Positions 52,440 to 62,237 of a stretch of 64,000 nt of DNA are shown here, piece by piece; position 1 is the stretch's first letter; every line of letters begins with the position of its first letter. Origin of the DNA: Rhineura floridana. Taxonomy: Eukaryota > Chordata > Lepidosauria > Squamata > Rhineuridae. The translations under genes and the position numbers were made by a program. Under the pieces are notes generated by a model. That model saw nothing but the letters and a program-made list of their open reading frames with translations. It did no database searches and was not told the origin of the DNA. The stretch is from positions 29,882,823 through 29,946,822 of the forward strand of contig NC_084492.1 of NCBI RefSeq assembly GCF_030035675.1. The letters run 5' to 3'.

Positions 52440-52540
52440 GGAAGCTTCAACTCTACAGATACAACTGAATTACAAGTCCTGGCACTCCTGACCATTGTCC
52501 AACAGTGGCTGGGGCTGAGAGAAATTGAGTTAAAAATAAT
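52440..52540. mobile_element. hAT-C-like fragment
   Basis: 'ctcctgaccattgtccaaca' and 'gtggctggggctgagagaaa' are the centre of hAT-C. The arms are worn. Confidence 0.45.
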
Positions 52541-52679
52541 CTGGGGGGGGCTACGCCCTTCAGTTTCCCTTTCTGAGCACCACCATTGGCTAAATGCAGA
52601 CTGACAGAACTGTTATCCAATGGAGACTTCTGCTAGGCTTGGGTGCATTTAGCATGTGATTCTTGCTTGCTTCTCTATC

Positions 52680-52858
52680 TTCATTCTACCACTTTTTAAT
52701 GCTGGTTATTGGTCAGTTATACTGTACTTTTTATTTTTATATTTTATTATCAAGTGAAGTTGCTTTTTTATTGGAGTCAGTAAGCTGCTCAGTGGAAGAA
52801 GTTCCTCAAGAAGCAGGATATAATTTTTTTTAAAAAAATAAATAAAATAAAACACATG
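52680..52858 (+). mobile_element. LINE 3' tail
   Basis: 'gtcagtaagctgctcagtgg' followed by 'gcaggatataa' and an (AATAAA)n end at about 52838-52855 resembles an L2-type terminus. Confidence 0.45.
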
Positions 52859-53505
52859 AATGAAGTATATTTAAACGATCATTCTCCTGATCCAGGCTGG
52901 GGCAGAGTCTCTGTTTCTCAAACAAAACATTTCATTCAGTTTATTGGAGTCTCTCACGCCGATTACATATGGGTTGGTTCTAGGCTAAATGGGAAGAGGA
53001 GAAAAAGAGAGAGTTAATATGATTGCCAACTGACCACAAAATCCTGTCAAGGCTGCTCTTGCACTTTTAACCCCAGCTTAAGAGGCAGCAACAGGCAGGC
53101 AAAGCTTTCCATTGCATAATGATCAGCACCTGCTACTGACTGCACAAAACATTGCCTTTTTTATTTTAAAACACAGCTATAGTGGCCTGTTGAAAAGGTG
53201 GCAACCTCGAACTAGGAAGAAAATACATTCTTTTGAGACATAAGAAGGAAAACTGGAAGGCAAGTAGGTGCCTTAAATAAAGAGGAGAGGGAGTAATTAT
53301 TGTTCAAATATTCTACCATTAAATGCATGCATCTGAAACCCTAGCTGGCTCATTTTTTTTACACCTCCTTTCCTTTCTTCACTTGAAAACAAAAGTTGTC
53401 AAGTAGGGTTGGCCCATTTCCTTCCCAATCAGAGCTGCAGTGCATTGAACAGAAAACCAAAAGTTAAATATTTTTTTTTAAAAAAATGAGGAAATTGAAT
53501 ATATC
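52859..53505. other. Repeat-poor island, candidate conserved non-coding DNA
   Basis: No transposon words. Blocks such as 'cattgcataatgatcagcac' and 'tctcacgccgattacatatg' look like constrained non-coding DNA. No coding. Confidence 0.4.
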
Positions 53506-53507
53506 TC

Positions 53508-53775
53508 AGCAGTGGAGGCTGCCCCATTAGGGCAACTGGGGTGCAGCCTAATCAAACTCAGTCTGCTCTCAGCCACCTGCCACCAGCCTGCCTTTTTACT
53601 TACAAGCAGTCCTGGGGTGATTGTCAGCCTGCCATCTCCTTACTGCGTTGCAATGCTGCTCCTTGTAGAATTCAGCAGGCAGGAAGACGAAACTAGAACT
53701 AGTTGGTTCTGCTTGTCATTGCCTGCACCTTCAGTTACTGGCTGGCCTCCCTGCTTTCTGTCCTACCAGGCTCAG
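53508..53775 (-). mobile_element. Repeat R, third copy
   Basis: The minus strand shares 'agttgccctaatggggcag' and 'gcaatgacaagcagaaccaa'-type words with 17.74 and 35.72 kb. Starts 'cagtggaggctgccccatta'. Confidence 0.6.
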
Positions 53776-53782
53776 TGGTCAC

Positions 53783-54231
53783 TAGAGATGGGTGAGCATT
53801 TCGATTTGGTTCGCATTTCAAGCTGAATTTTTCGAACTCGCTCTTTCTGAAACAATATGAGAATCAAAACACAGCCATCCTTTGAAATTCAAACTTATTC
53901 AAATTTGGTGATGCAGTTGGCCAACCAAACAATATTTAGGAAAAAAATGCATGTATTAGGGGAAAGTGTGCATAAAAATCAGTACATGAGTGAAAATAAC
54001 ATGCACAATGCATTGTATGACAAGAAATGGCTTGCATAAACGTATACACAAGTCCAAACCCACTACAAAAATGTGAGTATTAGGGGGGGAAATGCACTAA
54101 AATGCTGGAGAATTTCCATGAGGATTAAAAAAAATATATCACAAATTGCTGCAGAAATGTGGAGAACTGAATTTAAAACTGGAAAAATTAGAACCTGAGA
54201 GAATTGATATTGGCAGATCTTTCCATCACTA
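53783..54231 (+). mobile_element. hAT-F, 449 bp, perfect 8-bp target duplication
   Basis: Starts 'tagagatgggtgagcatttc' and ends 'cagatctttccatcacta'. The exact octamer gtggtcac flanks it (53775-53782 and 54232-54239). It sits at the right edge of repeat R. Confidence 0.95.
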
Positions 54232-54276
54232 GTGGTCACCAACTGCCATATGCATCTGAGTACTGGGTAGCATGCT

Positions 54277-54392
54277 TAGAGCTTGGAAAAGTTGCTTTTT
54301 TGAACTACAACTCCCATCAGCCCAATACAGTGGTCATGCTGGCTGGGGCTGATGGGAGTTGTAGTCTAAAAAAGTAACTTTTCCAAGCTCTG
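54277..54392. mobile_element. hAT-T, 116 bp, perfect 8-bp target duplication
   Basis: Starts 'tagagcttggaaaagttgc' and ends 'gtaacttttccaagctctg'. The exact octamer agcatgct flanks it (54269-54276 and 54393-54400). Confidence 0.95.
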
Positions 54393-54400
54393 AGCATGCT

Positions 54401-54977
54401 TGTTGCTTTACTGCCTGTGGGCCAGTTGACAAGGGAACGGGATAAAAGGTTCCATGTCTGTTGTCAAAATCCTACCATGCCTTTCTGTCATGCCCAGAAT
54501 TTGTACCCCACTGGACCTTTTGCTCCAACTTGCAACTCTATTTAAAAACCTTTACCTCCTCCCCCAACACACACACACACTTTCCTTCTGCCTCCAGAAT
54601 TCAACGAATCCAGACAAGGGTATTTCCATATGGGTGCATATTGCAAGATGGGTGCTCCCCATGCATACATTATTATTTTTTAATTGTCCACATGATATCA
54701 TTAGTGCCAAAATGCCAGCCTGTATCCCTCCCCACCCCATTTAATCCAAATTTAGCCTTTCTGGGGGAAATCCAATAAGGTTGTAAACCTCTTACCAATG
54801 ACCCATTTGCAATATCTTGAACGATCCGTTTGCAGTATTGAGCCTCCATCTCAAAGCACCTGAGCACACTTACTGGTACACATAATATGCTCAAGGGGAA
54901 AAGAAGGTGGAAGTAGCCAAGAATATGACATCCTAGAGGATAGGGAGAGGGAAAGGAGAGAGAAAGCAGGGACGCAT
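54401..54977. other. Unique sequence
   Basis: A short ACAC run near 54568-54581. No credible exon; overlapping plus frames have no domain. Confidence 0.5.
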
Positions 54978-55064
54978 CCATACCATACGTTTAAAGCACA
55001 TAGCTTTCCACAAAGGACCCTGGGAACTGTAGTTTACCTCTTACAGAATGAGAATTCCCAGAGA
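54978..55064. mobile_element. hAT-D left fragment
   Basis: 'ccatacgtttaaagcacata' and 'gaccctgggaactgtagttt' form the hAT-D left arm. Confidence 0.65.
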
Positions 55065-55072
55065 CCCAAGAG

Positions 55073-55188
55073 CAGAGCTTGGAAAAGTTACTTTTTTGAA
55101 CTACAACTCCCATCACCCCAATCCAGTGGCCATGCTGGCTGGGGCTGATGGGAGTTGTAGTTCAAAAAAGTAACTTTTCCAAGCTCTG
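55073..55188. mobile_element. hAT-T, 116 bp, perfect 8-bp target duplication
   Basis: Starts 'cagagcttggaaaagttac' and ends 'gtaacttttccaagctctg', perfect 19-bp inverted termini. The exact octamer cccaagag flanks it (55065-55072 and 55189-55196). The best-preserved copy of the three. Confidence 0.97.
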
Positions 55189-55354
55189 CCCAAGAGCTAG
55201 CTGATGGAGAATTTCATAGTCTTTTCCCACAGGTCCCATTCATGCTCTCCATTTGTTTTTGAAGAAGCAGTGTCCTCAAGTACAGTGGTTCCCAAACTGC
55301 TTTTCCTTGAAAAAAAAAATGGACCACTTGAAAATTGCTGAGGATCTTGTCAGA

Positions 55355-55752
55355 CAGGGCGGGCCCCATGGGGTGGCCAGGGTGGGGCCTGGCTGAGGGC
55401 CCCACCTTAGGGTCGGTGGGTGGTGCTCCCTTCCATGGCAGCGTCAGCTCCCAACTCTGCTGTGAATTGCAGAGAGGGAGCTCCCAGACACTCCCTCTAC
55501 TACCACGCAGGCCTGCAATGTCCTCCTGCACACCCTACCTACCTTTCCCTTGAAGTAAATGCTGGCCGCACTGCAGGCACATGCGTGCCATCAACCCTTA
55601 GGGAAGCCTCGGCCGCCATCTTGATGGCAGGCATGCGCACACAGCGTGGCCAGCATTCACTTCAAAGGAAAGGAAGGTGGGGTGTGCGGGCAGGTGCGTG
55701 GGCCCAGGGCAGGCTAATGCCCAATGGCCCTGGCATGCCTGCACCAGCCCTG
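55355..55752. mobile_element. hAT-type element, 398 bp, GC-rich, perfect 8-bp target duplication
   Basis: Starts 'cagggcgggccccatggggt' and ends 'ctgcaccagccctg'. The exact octamer ttgtcaga flanks it (55347-55354 and 55753-55760). Inner inverted words 'tgaagtaaatgctggcc' and 'ggccagcattcacttca' form a stem. Only copy seen here. Confidence 0.93.
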
Positions 55753-55814
55753 TTGTCAGACCACTTAATTTTTCTGCCTGTTGTAGCAATTGTAATGCAC
55801 TGTATTAGACACGG

Positions 55815-56342
55815 CAGTGGTTCCCAACCTGGGGGCCGGGACCCCCAGGGGGCCCGCAAAGTAATCCGAGGGGGCCGTGAACAGTAAAGAAATGAATTAT
55901 TTATTAATTTTTTAAAAAGGTCTTCACTCCCTCGACACTGTCTGCTTGCCACTGCCACTGCAGATGACACCTCCCCCTTGCTCCAAACGAGAGGGGAGGC
56001 CTTTTGCTGAAGCACCAGAGCATCTTTCAGGCGCACTAAGGGCAGGCATCTGCCTATAAAATCCATGGCAGGTGCCAAAGGAGGCTGAGGGTGGAGCTAC
56101 CAGGAAGAAGAGGGGATTACTATCACTGATTCCTGTCTCCTTGCACTGCCGCTACTGGCAACGCCCTTGCTTAGAATGAGAGGAGAGGGCTTTTTGTGAA
56201 GCAAAAAGAAGCAAGCCTGCAAAGAAAGGCAGCTTTCCCCCTTCCTTCCTGGCAGCCAGCCTGCCTCCCTGGGGGGAGGGGGTCACAAAAAAATTTCAGC
56301 TTATAAAAGGGGTCCCGTGCTCATAAAGGTTGGGAACCACTG
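55815..56342. mobile_element. hAT-J, 528 bp, with 8-bp target duplication
   Basis: Starts 'cagtggttcccaacctgggg' and ends 'aggttgggaaccactg', 16-bp perfect inverted termini. Flanks agacacgg (55807-55814) and agatacgg (56343-56350) match 7/8. The frames inside do not encode a transposase. Confidence 0.93.
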
Positions 56343-56448
56343 AGATACGGTATGATTGTTAATTGTGTTTTTACAGACATGCCGCAGACCACCTGAATGA
56401 AGCTCACGGACCCCTGGTGGTCCATGGACCATATTTTGGGAACCTCTT

Positions 56449-56965
56449 CTGATGTAGTATCTCTCGTTGCATCACCCAAAAATGCACAGTCAGTTTAATT
56501 AACTGGGTTGTCTTCCTAGTGGGGAAGGGATCAATAAGCCATCTAGTACAACACCTGCTCCCAAAAGACAGATCAACCACACTAACCCTGTTGTGATCAA
56601 CCTATACAATCATTTAGAGTGGCCACATATGCATCACCCGAAAAGGAAGAAATGTATTACTGGGGGCAGGGAAGCAGAGAGTAGGCACAATTCCAACAGG
56701 AGTCCTGAGATCAAAGAGCTTCAGGTGACTCAGGACAATCAGCCAAACCATGTGACAGAGGTAAGGGAAACCAAAGGGAAACCACACACACACATAGAAA
56801 AATCCACAAAGCTTCTGCCTAAGTGTCACCATACTCTAGAAATCTATTACGTCTTCTCCGTGGTAAAAGCAGTTGTGAGGTATGTGCCAGAGGTCGCCCC
56901 TGCCGAAGAAGTCAGAAAACCAGTTGGAAGCTATGATGACTTGGTCATACATCCCATACGCACAT
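56449..56965. other. Unique sequence
   Basis: No feature recognised. A 145-residue plus frame (56593-57030) runs into MITE-K and is not credible. Confidence 0.5.
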
Positions 56966-57090
56966 GGCAGGAGGTATCCAATGCTAATCCTACTCAGAGT
57001 AGGCCCACTAACATTAATAGGCGAGACTAACTTAGGTTCATTCATTTCAATGGGTCTACTCTGAGCAGGGCTTGGCTGAATGCAACCCAC
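56966..57090. mobile_element. MITE-K, full length
   Basis: 'ggtatccaatgctaatccta', 'ctcagagtaggcccactaac', 'tcatttcaatgggtctactc' and 'gggcttggctgaatgcaacc'. Clear palindromic arms. Confidence 0.8.
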
Positions 57091-57550
57091 AGTCTTAAGA
57101 GGCTGAAGTAGAAAACTATATTTTTTTGTTTAAACTGTACTATAGCTTCCCTGGGAAGTTTATAACCAAATCCCACAATGAAGGATTTGGCAAAGTGATG
57201 GGTTCTACTCCACTGGCTGAGCACAGGCTGGATGGCTACCTGTCACAGACATCATTTTCATGTCCTGCATTGAACAGGGATCTACAGGATCCCTTCCAAC
57301 TTTATAATCTGATAAGCAAATCCAATGGCAGACAAGTAAACAAAGAGCCTGTCTACCATTACCAGTCACCTCCAGCTGCAACAGAGTGCTGAATGTCTTA
57401 GGTCTCACATCCAGCTCAGTGATGAGGCCTAAGAAAGTCCTCCATGAGATGAATATGGACCCTTGAACCTGGGTAGCCAAAGTGGTGCCCTCCAGATAGC
57501 CTGGCCAGACTCCACCATGCACCACATGTCTCAAGATCCTCTACCACACA
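57091..57550. other. Unique sequence with a hAT-C scrap
   Basis: 57471-57510 ('gggtagccaaagtggtgccc', 'tccagatag') is one end of hAT-C. Otherwise nothing recognised. Confidence 0.5.
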
Positions 57551-57551
57551 T

Positions 57552-58070
57552 CATAAGAGCATGAGACTCCTGGGACCAGACCAGTGGTTCATCTGGTCCA
57601 GCATCTCGTTTTCCCACAGTGGCCGATCAGATATCCCCAAATAGGAAGTCCATAAGTGGGCAGAAAGTAATTGCTCTTTGCCACTGTAGCTCTCCAGCAA
57701 TCAATACTGGGAGAGATACTGCCTCTGAACTCAAGAGGTTGCACATACCCATCATGATGAGTAGCCACAGATATTTCCCATCCATGAATTGATCTAATCC
57801 CACCCCTTAAAGCCATCTAAACTAGTGCCCATCATACTACATCCCATGGCTGTGAGTTCCATAAGTTAATTATGTGCTGCATCCCAGATTTCCGGCTACT
57901 CTGCTTTATTGATTGACCCTTAGTTCCAGTATTTTGAGGAAGAAAAAACCCTTCTCTCCATCCACTTTCTCTACCCTATGCAGGATTTTATAAAGTAGTA
58001 TCATGTCCCCCACGTCACCTCCCCCTCAAAAAACGCTAAATTCTACTTGTAAACTTGCCTTGTATTTCAG
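57552..58070 (-). mobile_element. LINE-T, long diverged copy
   Basis: 'ccagaccagtggttcatctg', 'gtccagcatctcgttttccc', 'cttaaagccatctaaactag' and, further up the element, 'ctccatccactttctctacc' and 'caggattttataaagtagta'. One of the two longest LINE-T copies; old. Confidence 0.8.
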
Positions 58071-58394
58071 TAGCATAAATCCAGAGATTATTCAGCAGAT
58101 AAATCCATGTAGAATAGGCTATACAGAAACTAGAAAGTTGGGAAATAATTGACCTAGTTACCTAAAATGATTTGTGCAAACCCATGTTTGAGATCCTCCA
58201 AGATTTGTACACGTGTTACATTCAGTGAAGTGGCACTTGCTGTGAAAAACCAAACTGCTAGACTACAGTTTTAACAGTAAGCTTCTTTCTGCTCTGTACT
58301 GAGGGAAGATCATCAGCCACAGACAACTCTGAAAGATTACAAAGAATAAAACATGTATGATCTGCCAAAACACACTATAAGTAAAATATAGATT
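58071..58394. other. Unique sequence
   Basis: No feature recognised. Confidence 0.45.
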
Positions 58395-58790
58395 GGGCGG
58401 GCTGGATACTTATCTCCACCATCTCCTGTAGGCTGAGTTTGACAAGGGGGTAGGGCTGGCCACCCACCTATCAATCGCCTGTCATCACAGTGATATCTGG
58501 CAACTCAGTCGAGGCTTGCAGAGTGCCATGGACAAAGATATGCAAGCCCCGACATCAGTTGATCAGGGTTTATAGTTAGCTCAGTGCACAGTGCTTTGCA
58601 AGCCCCATCAATCAGCTGATTGTCAGCATTTGACAACCCCTTTGGCCCATTCACATCTTTAGCTGCCCCACACACAATGTCACATACGACAGCAGTTGGG
58701 CGTGGCATGGCCAAAAGAGCCTCATACACCAAACGGAGAGGGCTGTGGGTGGCACCTAATCAGGCTTGCCAGCTTCCTCACACTTGATAT
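58395..58790. mobile_element. Repeat U-like fragment plus unclassified DNA
   Basis: 'ggctggccacccacctatca' and 'gcctgtcatcacagtgatat' resemble repeat U. Then CAAGCCCC..TCAG words recur twice ('gcaagccccgacatcagttg', 'gcaagccccatcaatcagct'). A 75-residue minus frame is not recognised. Confidence 0.4.
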
Positions 58791-59330
58791 CTATCTAAAC
58801 ACGTGATTTTTTTGTAAGTCGTCATGCCACCACACAGCATGATGGAAGCATTCCATGGGGTCAGGAAAAGGTGTAGTGGGCGTAAGGCAAGCAAAAATGG
58901 TGGACAGGCAGGTGAGCAAGGTGGGTGTAAGGCAAATGAGCGAGCAAGGTGGGGGAGCGAGGCAGCCCGGGCAAGCCACGGAGGGACAGTCAGGACAGCC
59001 TGGGATAGCTCCTCATCAACTGTCCTATTCTGCTGTTGCTACCCCCCCACCTCACAGCCTCAGTGGCGGAAGGAGAGGAGGAAAGTGGCGGGTGATCAGG
59101 ATGGTTGCTGAGGTGCTGCCCTGGACACTCCCCACTGTTGCTGTGTTGTCCGCCTCAGCCCACTGCTTCTCTCCTCCTTGCAGGAGAAGGTCTAATGGGA
59201 GGGAGAGGAGGAAGCTTTGTGATCCATTTAACAGGGGAGAAGAGGACACTTGGCAATCCATGGAGGGGAGAGGACAATGCTTGGTGACCTGTTTGGGAGG
59301 GAGAGGACAACCTTGATGTATGTGTGTTAG
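58791..59330. other. GC-rich purine-biased unclassified region
   Basis: Repeated GCGAGCAAGGTGGG-like words near 58910-58955 and GGGAGAGGA words near 59195-59300. The 153-residue plus frame is low-complexity and not credible. It may be the inside of a DNA transposon or a worn minisatellite. Confidence 0.35.
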
Positions 59331-59635
59331 GGAGCCTCTGTGTGTGTGTTGGGTTGGTGTGCAAAGTGCACAGGGGCAGAGACCCTAAGAGACTCTATAT
59401 TATGTTATAGGAGTATCTCATGGTAAATGGCCAGGGGCCATTTATCCAAGGAGGCTTTGAAGTTGTGTAAGCTCATCACACCCCAAGCAAAACCACAAAA
59501 ACGGTAGGGGCAATGTTTAAAAGCAGTTGGTAATGTGATCTTTACTACAAAGTCAAATCTTTAGCCTTCCACATACTCAACATTGCTAATACCTGAAATT
59601 TTGACATGGCCTTCAAGGTTTCACATGTAGAAGGT
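59331..59635. other. Unique sequence
   Basis: No feature recognised. Confidence 0.45.
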
Positions 59636-59814
59636 TTAGGAACATAGGATGCTGCCTTACATCAAGTCAGACCATTGGTCTATCTAGCTGAGCATCATCT
59701 ATAATGACTGGCAGCCACTCTCCAAGGTTTTAGGAAGGTGTCTCTTCCAGCCCTACCTGGAGATGTGGGGGATTGAACCTGGGACCTTCTGCATGCAAGA
59801 CAAATGTTCTACCA

Positions 59815-60088
59815 TGCGGGACCACGTGGTCTATACGGCGCGGGACCACGATATCTGTCGGAACGCCTCTCCCGATATGAACCGGCCCATACACTACGGT
59901 CTACTACGAAGGCCCTCCTCCGGGTTCCGACTCATAGGGAAGCCCGGAGAGTGGTGACAAGATCTAGGGCCTTCTCAGTGGTGGCCCCCGAACTATGGAA
60001 TGGTCTCCCCGAGGAGGTGCGCCTGGCGCCGACACTATCATCTTTTTGGCGCCAGGTTAAAACCTTTCTCTTCTCTGAGGCATTTTAA
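59815..60088 (+). pseudogene. L2 ORF2 C-terminal end, open frame
   Basis: The last ~90 residues of an L2 ORF2: YLSERLSRYEPAHTLRST, then RSRAFSVVAPELWNGLPEEV and FWRQVKTFLFSEAF before the stop. These are the family's closing motifs (RAFSV.AP.LWN.LP..., KT.LF..AF). No RT or endonuclease is present, so this is a 5'-truncated copy with no activity of its own. Confidence 0.92.
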
Positions 60089-60252
60089 TTCCTGTTAATT
60101 CTAAATTATTATATTTTGATTTTAGACTGTACAGTTTTGTGTACAGTTTTGTGTTATTTTTATTGTATTTTTAATGTTCACCGCCCAGAGAGCTGTTGCT
60201 AGTCGGGCGGTATATAAGCTTAATTAAATAAAATAAATAAATAAATAAATAC
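59815..60252 (+). mobile_element. L2 LINE 3' end, young
   Basis: CpG-rich (for example 'ctatacggcgcgggaccacg'), unlike every older copy. The coding end is open to 60088, then comes a 3' UTR with 'caccgcccagagagctgttg' and 'gtcgggcggtatataagctt', and an (AAAT)n tail at about 60225-60250. Retained CpG sites imply little time for decay. Confidence 0.92.
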
Positions 60253-60275
60253 CACTGAGCTGTGGCCCTTCTATG

Positions 60276-60598
60276 CAGCCTCTTCTGAGTGAAGGGGGAG
60301 CACTTAGGAGATTTGTTTGGGAAAGTGGGAGGGGACTGCAGTGAACTGTAGCTTCTGCAATAACTGAGCTCCATCCACTCCAAGTTGCATCTGCTCAATT
60401 TTCCTCAGTTCCCCCCTCTTCTAACTGCATCTTGGTCACCCTTTTCCCCAGGTGTTTGAGGGCCCTTTGGCTCAAAGGAGAAGCTTTTGGGGCACACGAG
60501 GTAGTGATGAGGGGGCAGGGAATTCTCCTTCCTTGCTTGACCATCCCTGCATGAAAGCTACATTGGAAACAACCCAATAGCTTTAAGATCATTAGGAA
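60276..60598. other. Unique sequence
   Basis: No feature recognised. Confidence 0.45.
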
Positions 60599-60599
60599 G

Positions 60600-60772
60600 G
60601 AACGCAGGAACCTGCCCTATTTGAAGTTAGAATTGTGGACCATCTAGCTCAGTATGGCCTACACTGACTGGCAATGGCTTTCCAGAGTTTCAAACGGCAT
60701 ATTCCCAACCCTACCTGGTGGTGCTGGGGATTGAACTTGGGACCTTCTGCATTCAAAGCACTGAGCTATTCA
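60600..60772 (-). mobile_element. SINE-B, near full length
   Basis: 'catctagctcagtatggcct', 'cactgactggcaatggcttt' and 'ggggattgaacttgggacct'. The head is shortened at 'aaagcactgagctattcagg'. Confidence 0.82.
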
Positions 60773-60782
60773 GGCCATCTAG

Positions 60783-61291
60783 GATGCACACCTTAATATG
60801 GTGAAGGGGTTTGAGAGTGTTGAAGAAGCTGAGAGCAATGCCGTCAGGAGTCTAGACCAAGAGGCTAGACTCCTAAGCAGGGTTACCCAAGGCAGAATGG
60901 TCAAAGCTGAGGCACAAGACAAAGATGGATCCAGACTCAGAGGAAGGCAATGGTAAACCATCTCTGAATACCTCTTACCACGAAAACCCTATGAACAGAG
61001 TATCCAAAATGCAACATGAGATAGTGCTGGAAGATGAGACCCCCAGGTCAGAAGGCACTCACCGAGCTACTGGGGAAGAACAACAGACAAGTACGAGTAG
61101 CGCTGTGACTAATGACGCAGCTGGGTCAAAGCCAAAAGGAAGCCCAGAGGCTGATGCGTGCAGATGCGAAAGGAGAGTCTGGAGTTGTACAAGATCTGAA
61201 CAGGACGGTTCATGACAGATGCTTTTGGAGGTCACTGATTCATAGGGTCGCCATAAGTCGTAATCGACTTGAAGGCACATAACAACAACAA
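60783..61291 (+). mobile_element. Internally deleted RTE/BovB element, about 0.5 kb
   Basis: A 5'-type part ('gaggctagactcctaagcag', 'gaggaaggcaatggtaaacc', 'cacgaaaaccctatga') is joined to the BovB 3' end ('agatctgaacaggacggttc', 'gaggtcactgattcataggg', 'taatcgacttgaaggcacat', then AAC repeats). No RT remains. Segments of it equal the tails of SINE-G and SINE-5SB. Confidence 0.78.
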
Positions 61292-61310
61292 AGCTCAGCA
61301 TTGTGTATTT

Positions 61311-61447
61311 CAGGGATGGGAGCCTGTGGCCCTCCAGATACTGTTGGGACTTAAAATCCCATCATCTGCAGCCAGCATAGCTAATGGTCAGGGATGATAG
61401 GTGCTGTAGTCCAGCATTATCTGAAGGGCCACAGGTTCCGTCTCTGT
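61311..61447. mobile_element. hAT-C, full length
   Basis: Starts 'cagggatgggagcctgtggc' and ends 'gggccacaggttccgtctctg'. No clear target duplication. Confidence 0.82.
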
Positions 61448-61499
61448 GATAGTCCCTTGTGTGAAGCATTGGAGAGCTACGGCTGGTCAAAACAGACCG

Positions 61500-61616
61500 G
61501 CACTGTCCAAAATTGGACCCCCAGATGTTGTTGGATGATAACTCCCATCATCCCTGACCAATGGCTAGGCTGGCTGAAGATGACAGGAGCTGTAGTCCAA
61601 TATCTGGAGACCCAAG
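61500..61616. mobile_element. hAT-C, second copy
   Basis: 'cccccagatgttgttggatg', 'ataactcccatcatccctga' and 'gctgtagtccaatatctgga'. Ends worn. Confidence 0.75.
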
Positions 61617-62236
61617 CATACAATGCTAGGTCAGATTAACCAACGTTCTGACAGAAGTACAAGACAGCTTTATATATCTTAATTCATCAAATCAACCAGT
61701 CCTAGTGGCCAAGATGAATACATGGGGCATCCTCACAATTGCACCAGCCTATATTGCAAACTGTCCGGGACTATGTATTATAAACAGCATTTTGATCCTA
61801 ATCCATTGGTAGACCAAGTTTGATTCATAATTGTGGAAAGGACAATACAATCCAGATTCACATAGGAAAAACAAGCATTTTCTGTTGCCCATTCCCTTTT
61901 TAGCATTTGATATTTCCATATCATAGCTTTTAAAATGCTCAAGAAAGAAACCCATGCACCATAACACTGAAGACAATCCCTAACACTCACATTGTTGACA
62001 AACCCTGACACAATGCTAAAGAGTTTACCACCAATTTTTATCACATCTGTGATAAGCGTTCCATCTTGACTGGCTCTTGAGCCAGATTTGCCCATTGATG
62101 AGCCTATACTTCTTCAGCGCTATTAACACATGTGAAAAGGAGTAACCTTGGCATTTCACTTTACACTTTGCACAGGCTAGGTATTCTAAATGTACACCAA
62201 TGTACTGAGCGCTGAGCTTTTTTATTTGATCAAAAC
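61617..62236. other. Unique sequence
   Basis: No repeat recognised. Three overlapping minus frames of 71-105 residues have no domain I recognise. Confidence 0.5.
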
Positions 62237-62237
62237 C

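Larger units (their letters stand above)
55283..56448. mobile_element. hAT-I with two hAT insertions inside
   Basis: Starts 'cagtggttcccaaactgc' and ends 'ttttgggaacctctt'. Flanks ctcaagta and ctgatgta match 6/8. Pieces: 55283-55354, 55753-55814 and 56343-56448. With the inserts removed only about 240 bp of hAT-I remain. Confidence 0.85.
59637..60275 (-). mobile_element. SINE-B, split by a young L2
   Basis: Tail and body at 59637-59814 ('ggaacataggatgctgcctt', 'gggattgaacctgggacctt'). The head continues at about 60250 with 'accactgagctgtggccctt'. The join is at 'ttctacca'. Confidence 0.9.

Noticed and set aside
54978-55196. A single large hAT-D with a loop
   Set aside because: The perfect cccaagag duplication shows a separate hAT-T insertion next to a hAT-D fragment.
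55420-55887. 155-residue frame
   Set aside because: Runs across two nested hAT-type insertions and hAT-I. Not a gene.
56593-57030. 145-residue frame
   Set aside because: Ends inside MITE-K and has no recognisable domain.
58855-59316. 153-residue frame
   Set aside because: Low-complexity, purine-biased DNA with no domain.
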